Source: Congregibacter brevis (lineage in GTDB: Bacteria > Pseudomonadota > Gammaproteobacteria > Pseudomonadales > Halieaceae). From it: a stretch of DNA of 64,000 nucleotides. Positions 61,266-64,000 of the stretch are shown here, in pieces. The notes under the pieces are model-generated. The model worked only from the letters and a program-made list of their open reading frames with translations, was not told where the DNA came from and ran no database searches. Where the stretch lies: the NCBI RefSeq assembly GCF_045689245.1, contig NZ_CP136865.1, positions 1,054,001 through 1,118,000 of the forward strand, read 5' to 3'. How positions within the stretch are numbered: position 1 is the stretch's first letter; every line of letters begins with the position of its first letter. The translations under genes were made by a program, and so were the position numbers.

Positions 61266-61287
61266 GGGCGGCTTTAGAATGCCGCCC
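61266..61287. terminator. Weak dyad between convergent genes
   Basis: GGGCGGC and GCCGCCC pair around an 8-base loop, overlapping the 3' end of the small membrane protein. No T-run follows. Confidence 0.3.
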
Positions 61288-61498
61288 AGATCATTACCAG
61301 GCCCACGACTGCTACGAGCAGGCTTTGCCCCGCTTTTTCGAGTCGAAAGAGGCCGTAAGCATAGGCTAAGGGGGGCAGCAGTACCGCGAAGATGCCCCAG
61401 GCATAGTCGTCCTTCCATGCCGCGATGAGCATTAAAATCCAGCTGACCAACAAAGTGGCAAGGCCGAAGGTCATGAGTGTTGCGCTTGTTGCTTCCAT
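61274..61498 (-). CDS. Small three-helix membrane protein
   Basis: 74-residue inner-membrane protein of unknown family. Hydrophobic segments lie at about 8-26, 34-50 and 58-74; a WKDD loop separates the first two. GGGGTG precedes the ATG. It converges with the phosphatase gene and is divergent from the acyltransferase. No function can be proposed. Confidence 0.7.
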   Translation of the reverse strand: MEATSATLMTFGLATLLVSWILMLIAAWKDDYAWGIFAVLLPPLAYAYGLFRLEKAGQSLLVAVVGLVMIWAAF

Positions 61499-61633
61499 GG
61501 TTTTTCACCCCAATCCAAAATCGCGCGCAAGAGTAGCAGAAGCGCTAGCGTTCGTCAGCGTTTGCGCGTATTCGTTGGATGACTGCCAGAGGCTTTTTCG
61601 TTAAGGTAAGTCGCCTTTTTTCGGGAGTTTTCC

Positions 61634-62782
61634 GTGCCAGATCCATTTGCGGCTATCAGACCCTACAACGATGGGGAAGTGCGGCCGACGATAGACCGTC
61701 TGCTGGGGTCTACGGACTTCCTCAACGCCATGCTGCGTCTGCGCTTTGGCGAATGGGCACTCTTGCCTCTATGGTCCTGGCTTCTGCGGCCCTTGGCGCG
61801 GCTTTATCTCCGTCGCCAACTCGCCAGGGTTGATAGTGTTCATGACCTGCAAATGCTTGTGAAAACCTATGTAGAGCGCATGATTGAGGATACGACGACC
61901 GGTCTTACAGTATCGGGATTAGAGCACCTTGATCCGGCCCATGCGCATTTATTCATTAGTAACCATCGCGACATTGCATTGGATCCGGCGCTCACGAATT
62001 ACGCCCTGCATAGAGCGGGTTACGAAACCCTGCGCATTGCTATTGGCGATAACCTGCTGAGTGAGCAGTGGGTGGCTGATCTTATGCGTCTCAATAAGAG
62101 CTTTGTTGTACTGCGATCGGTGAGCGGTCCTCGTGAGTTGTTGGCGAATTCAAAGCTTCTTGCACAGTACATTCGCAAGTCGATACAGAAAGACAACGCG
62201 CCGATTTGGATAGCCCAGCGCGAGGGTCGAGCCAAAGATGGCCGAGACCGCACGGAGGCTGCCGTTATCAAGATGCTGTCTTTGAGCCGCGACAAGAAGC
62301 ACGAAAGCTTTGGCGACCACATAGCATCGCTACGCATTGTGCCTGTCGCGATTAGCTATGAGCTGGATCCCTGCGATGCCATGAAGGCGCGAGAGCTGAG
62401 TGAGCGCGAAAGCACAGGCAGCTATGAGAAGTCTGATCAAGAAGATGTAGAGTCCATTGGGCAGGGTATCGCCGGTAACAAAGGTCGGGTGCATGTGAAG
62501 TTTGGTACGCCTCTTGGCAGTAACTTTGAAACGCCCGCCGATGTAGCTGCGGCTATCGATGCTCAAATCGTCCATGGCTATCTGCTTCGGCCGGTAAATT
62601 TATGGGCTTTCGAATCTTTAGAAGGGCCACTGGAGCGGAATGTGAAAATTGGCGAAGGCAGCATTTCAAGGGCCGAATTCGAGGATCGTGTGCGTGCCTT
62701 GAGTGAGGAAGAGAGGCCTTTTGCTCTGGCAGCATACGCCAATGCGCTACGCAGCGTACTGGAGTTAGACACCCCATCGTGA
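61634..62782 (+). CDS. PlsC/PlsB-like glycerolipid acyltransferase
   Basis: 382-residue acyltransferase related to 1-acylglycerol-3-phosphate acyltransferases. Residues about 45-65 are hydrophobic. The catalytic box is FISNHRDIALDP with His111; the Asp is five residues after the His (D117), one more than the canonical HX4D, unless D113 is the catalytic partner. The glycerol-phosphate block IAQREGRAKDGRD matches the EGxR region. GGGAG precedes the GTG start. The stop overlaps the dinG-type gene by 4 bases (GTGA). Confidence 0.82.
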   Translation: MPDPFAAIRPYNDGEVRPTIDRLLGSTDFLNAMLRLRFGEWALLPLWSWLLRPLARLYLRRQLARVDSVHDLQMLVKTYVERMIEDTTTGLTVSGLEHLDPAHAHLFISNHRDIALDPALTNYALHRAGYETLRIAIGDNLLSEQWVADLMRLNKSFVVLRSVSGPRELLANSKLLAQYIRKSIQKDNAPIWIAQREGRAKDGRDRTEAAVIKMLSLSRDKKHESFGDHIASLRIVPVAISYELDPCDAMKARELSERESTGSYEKSDQEDVESIGQGIAGNKGRVHVKFGTPLGSNFETPADVAAAIDAQIVHGYLLRPVNLWAFESLEGPLERNVKIGEGSISRAEFEDRVRALSEEERPFALAAYANALRSVLELDTPS

Positions 62783-64000
62783 GCGTTTTATCTTCCTCGG
62801 ATAAAGATGCAATCCGGGACGCCTACACTGCGATTACCGACGCCCGAGGGCTGACCCCTCGCTGGGGGCAGCGTCAGATGATTGCGGAAGTCGCAAACAC
62901 TTTAGCGCTTCTCTCACCATCTTTAGATGTTTCCGATTCCCAGGGCTCGCCCATTGCGGTGATAGAAGCGGGTACGGGTACGGGTAAGACCATTGCCTAT
63001 GTCATTCCCGCGCTGGTGATGGCCCGTGCGTTGAACAAGCGCCTGGTGATCGCCACTGCGACCGTGGCGCTGCAAGAGCAACTGGTTCACAAAGACCTGC
63101 CCGACATCGCCGCCGGCAGCGGTTTGGAGTTTAGCTATGTGCTGGCGAAGGGCCGAAGGCGCTACCTCTGCCTGAGCCAACTCGACAGGATTATGGCGCG
63201 AGAATCTGGTGGCGGACAGACGATGGGCCTGTATCCCGACGAGGTAGCGCCCGCGCTGGCTCGTGATGCGCTCGAAAGTTACGGCCTTATGCTGGATGCT
63301 CTCGGTCGCGGAGACTGGGACGGAGATCGCGATAACTGGTCAGCACCCATTAACGATGCTGATTGGTTTCCTGTCACAGCGGATCAGGGGCAATGTAGCG
63401 GGAGGCGTTGTCCCAACATCCGTAACTGTAGTTTTTATCGCGCCAGAGACGGCCTTCAGGAAGCAGATGTTGTTGTGACTAACCATGACTTAGTACTGTC
63501 GGATCTGGCGTTAGGCGGCGGGGCCATTCTCCCCGCACCAGAAGACACCATCTATATTTTTGACGAGGGCCATCACCTTCCTGACAAGGCCCTCAACCAT
63601 TTTGCCTCCTATTGCCGATTACCATCGACGCTGTCGTGGCTCGGGGAGAGTCGCAAGGCGCTGGCCAAAGGCTCGCCCCTTCTTTCCACGCTACCCGGCT
63701 TGAGTGCAGTGATGGAGCCTCTCCCAGCTTTGTTTGATGATCTCCAACTGCGCGTCCAGCAGATTGCTGAACAGGCGGCAGTCATCATGGCCGGCGCTGG
63801 CGATTTCGAGGAACAACTTCGATTTGAAGGTGGCGTGGTTCCCGACGATCTTAAGCAAGCAACCGCGGCACTGGCCGGACAATGGGCGCGACTCAATGGA
63901 CGCTTAATGACGCTTGAGGCGGGTATTGACGACGCGCTAGAGGATGACTCTTTTGCCTCGGTACGGGACGAGCTGGAAGCCTGGCAGATGGCGGTGGGTG
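62779..64000 (+). CDS. dinG: DinG-type ATP-dependent DNA helicase (C-terminally cut by the window)
   Basis: First 407 codons of an XPD/DinG superfamily 2 helicase; no stop is reached. The start is GTG overlapping the previous stop. Visible are the Q-motif region RWGQRQMIAEV, Walker A EAGTGTGKT (about 68-76), motif Ia TATVALQEQLV, the iron-sulfur cysteines in RRYLCLSQ and CSGRRCPNIRNC, and the DEGH box (variant of DEAH) in IYIFDEGHHLPDK. DinG unwinds damaged and R-loop containing DNA. The alternative is YoaA; the fragment cannot decide fully, but the FeS cluster is present in both. Confidence 0.9.
   Translation, partial: MSVLSSSDKDAIRDAYTAITDARGLTPRWGQRQMIAEVANTLALLSPSLDVSDSQGSPIAVIEAGTGTGKTIAYVIPALVMARALNKRLVIATATVALQEQLVHKDLPDIAAGSGLEFSYVLAKGRRRYLCLSQLDRIMARESGGGQTMGLYPDEVAPALARDALESYGLMLDALGRGDWDGDRDNWSAPINDADWFPVTADQGQCSGRRCPNIRNCSFYRARDGLQEADVVVTNHDLVLSDLALGGGAILPAPEDTIYIFDEGHHLPDKALNHFASYCRLPSTLSWLGESRKALAKGSPLLSTLPGLSAVMEPLPALFDDLQLRVQQIAEQAAVIMAGAGDFEEQLRFEGGVVPDDLKQATAALAGQWARLNGRLMTLEAGIDDALEDDSFASVRDELEAWQMAVG

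Noticed and set aside
1..64000. tRNA, rRNA, IS elements, prophage and CRISPR
   Set aside because: Intergenic gaps were read for tRNA arms, transposase ORFs and repeat-spacer arrays and none was found; short structured RNAs could still be missed without a covariance search.

Overview
The window reads as a chromosomal segment of a heterotrophic, probably marine gammaproteobacterium. The order argH / algZ-algR-hemC-hemD-hemX-hemY and the block trxA-rho-ubiD match Pseudomonas-type gammaproteobacteria. A PEP-CTERM protein, phasins, DUF2855 and DUF1631 together suggest the Cellvibrionales/Halieaceae (OM60/NOR5) neighbourhood. That lineage call is inference from gene content, not from a search. No rRNA, tRNA, CRISPR array, IS element or prophage gene was seen.

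Layout. 0-4 kb (minus strand): argH, lptM-like lipoprotein, lysA, dapF and the first codons of a DUF484 gene (arginine and lysine/DAP synthesis). 4.1-10.2 kb (plus): LytS/LytTR-type pair algZ-algR, then the tetrapyrrole operon hemC-hemD-hemX-hemY. 10.3-14 kb (minus): ubiD, rho with a long disordered N-terminal extension and a TTG start, and trxA. 14-24.4 kb: a TVP38-flavoprotein reductase fusion, GIY-YIG protein, ABC-F ATPase, TIGR02444 protein, ABC exporter, FKBP lipoprotein, a repeat-rich intergenic region, dsbB and gshA. 24.6-28.8 kb: an RND efflux adaptor and pump.

28.8-35.1 kb is a tight minus-strand cluster moaA, MoxR ATPase, VWA/CoxE protein, DUF1631 protein, PilZ protein; the DUF1631 gene carries two in-frame tandem repeats. 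35.3-38.9 kb: SLC13 transporter, PqiA-like protein, DUF2855 protein and a peroxiredoxin. 39-45.2 kb: a polyhydroxyalkanoate granule set (PhaD-like regulator, PhaF-like phasin, second phasin, PHA granule-region protein) interspersed with pckA, hslO, an EamA permease and a methyltransferase.

45.8-64 kb is more accessory: nitronate monooxygenase-like enzyme, secreted NTF2-like protein, PEP-CTERM LamG protein, and a DUF2306 protein divergent from a histidine kinase/response regulator pair whose motifs look actinobacterial. Next come a TetR gene with an 18-bp palindromic operator, a molybdopterin oxidoreductase followed by a 57-residue orphan protein, an arginine-repeat protein under a PurR-like palindrome, and an AraC-patatin pair divergent from a ferritin-like diiron protein. 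The segment closes with an SYLF protein, rpsT, a PTP3 phosphatase, a small membrane protein, an acyltransferase and a dinG-type helicase cut by the window end.

The most interesting parts are the moaA-MoxR-VWA-DUF1631-PilZ cluster, the TetR-operator/molybdoenzyme/small-protein unit, the AraC-patatin/diiron divergon, the extended Rho and the 68-bp repeat pair after the FKBP gene.
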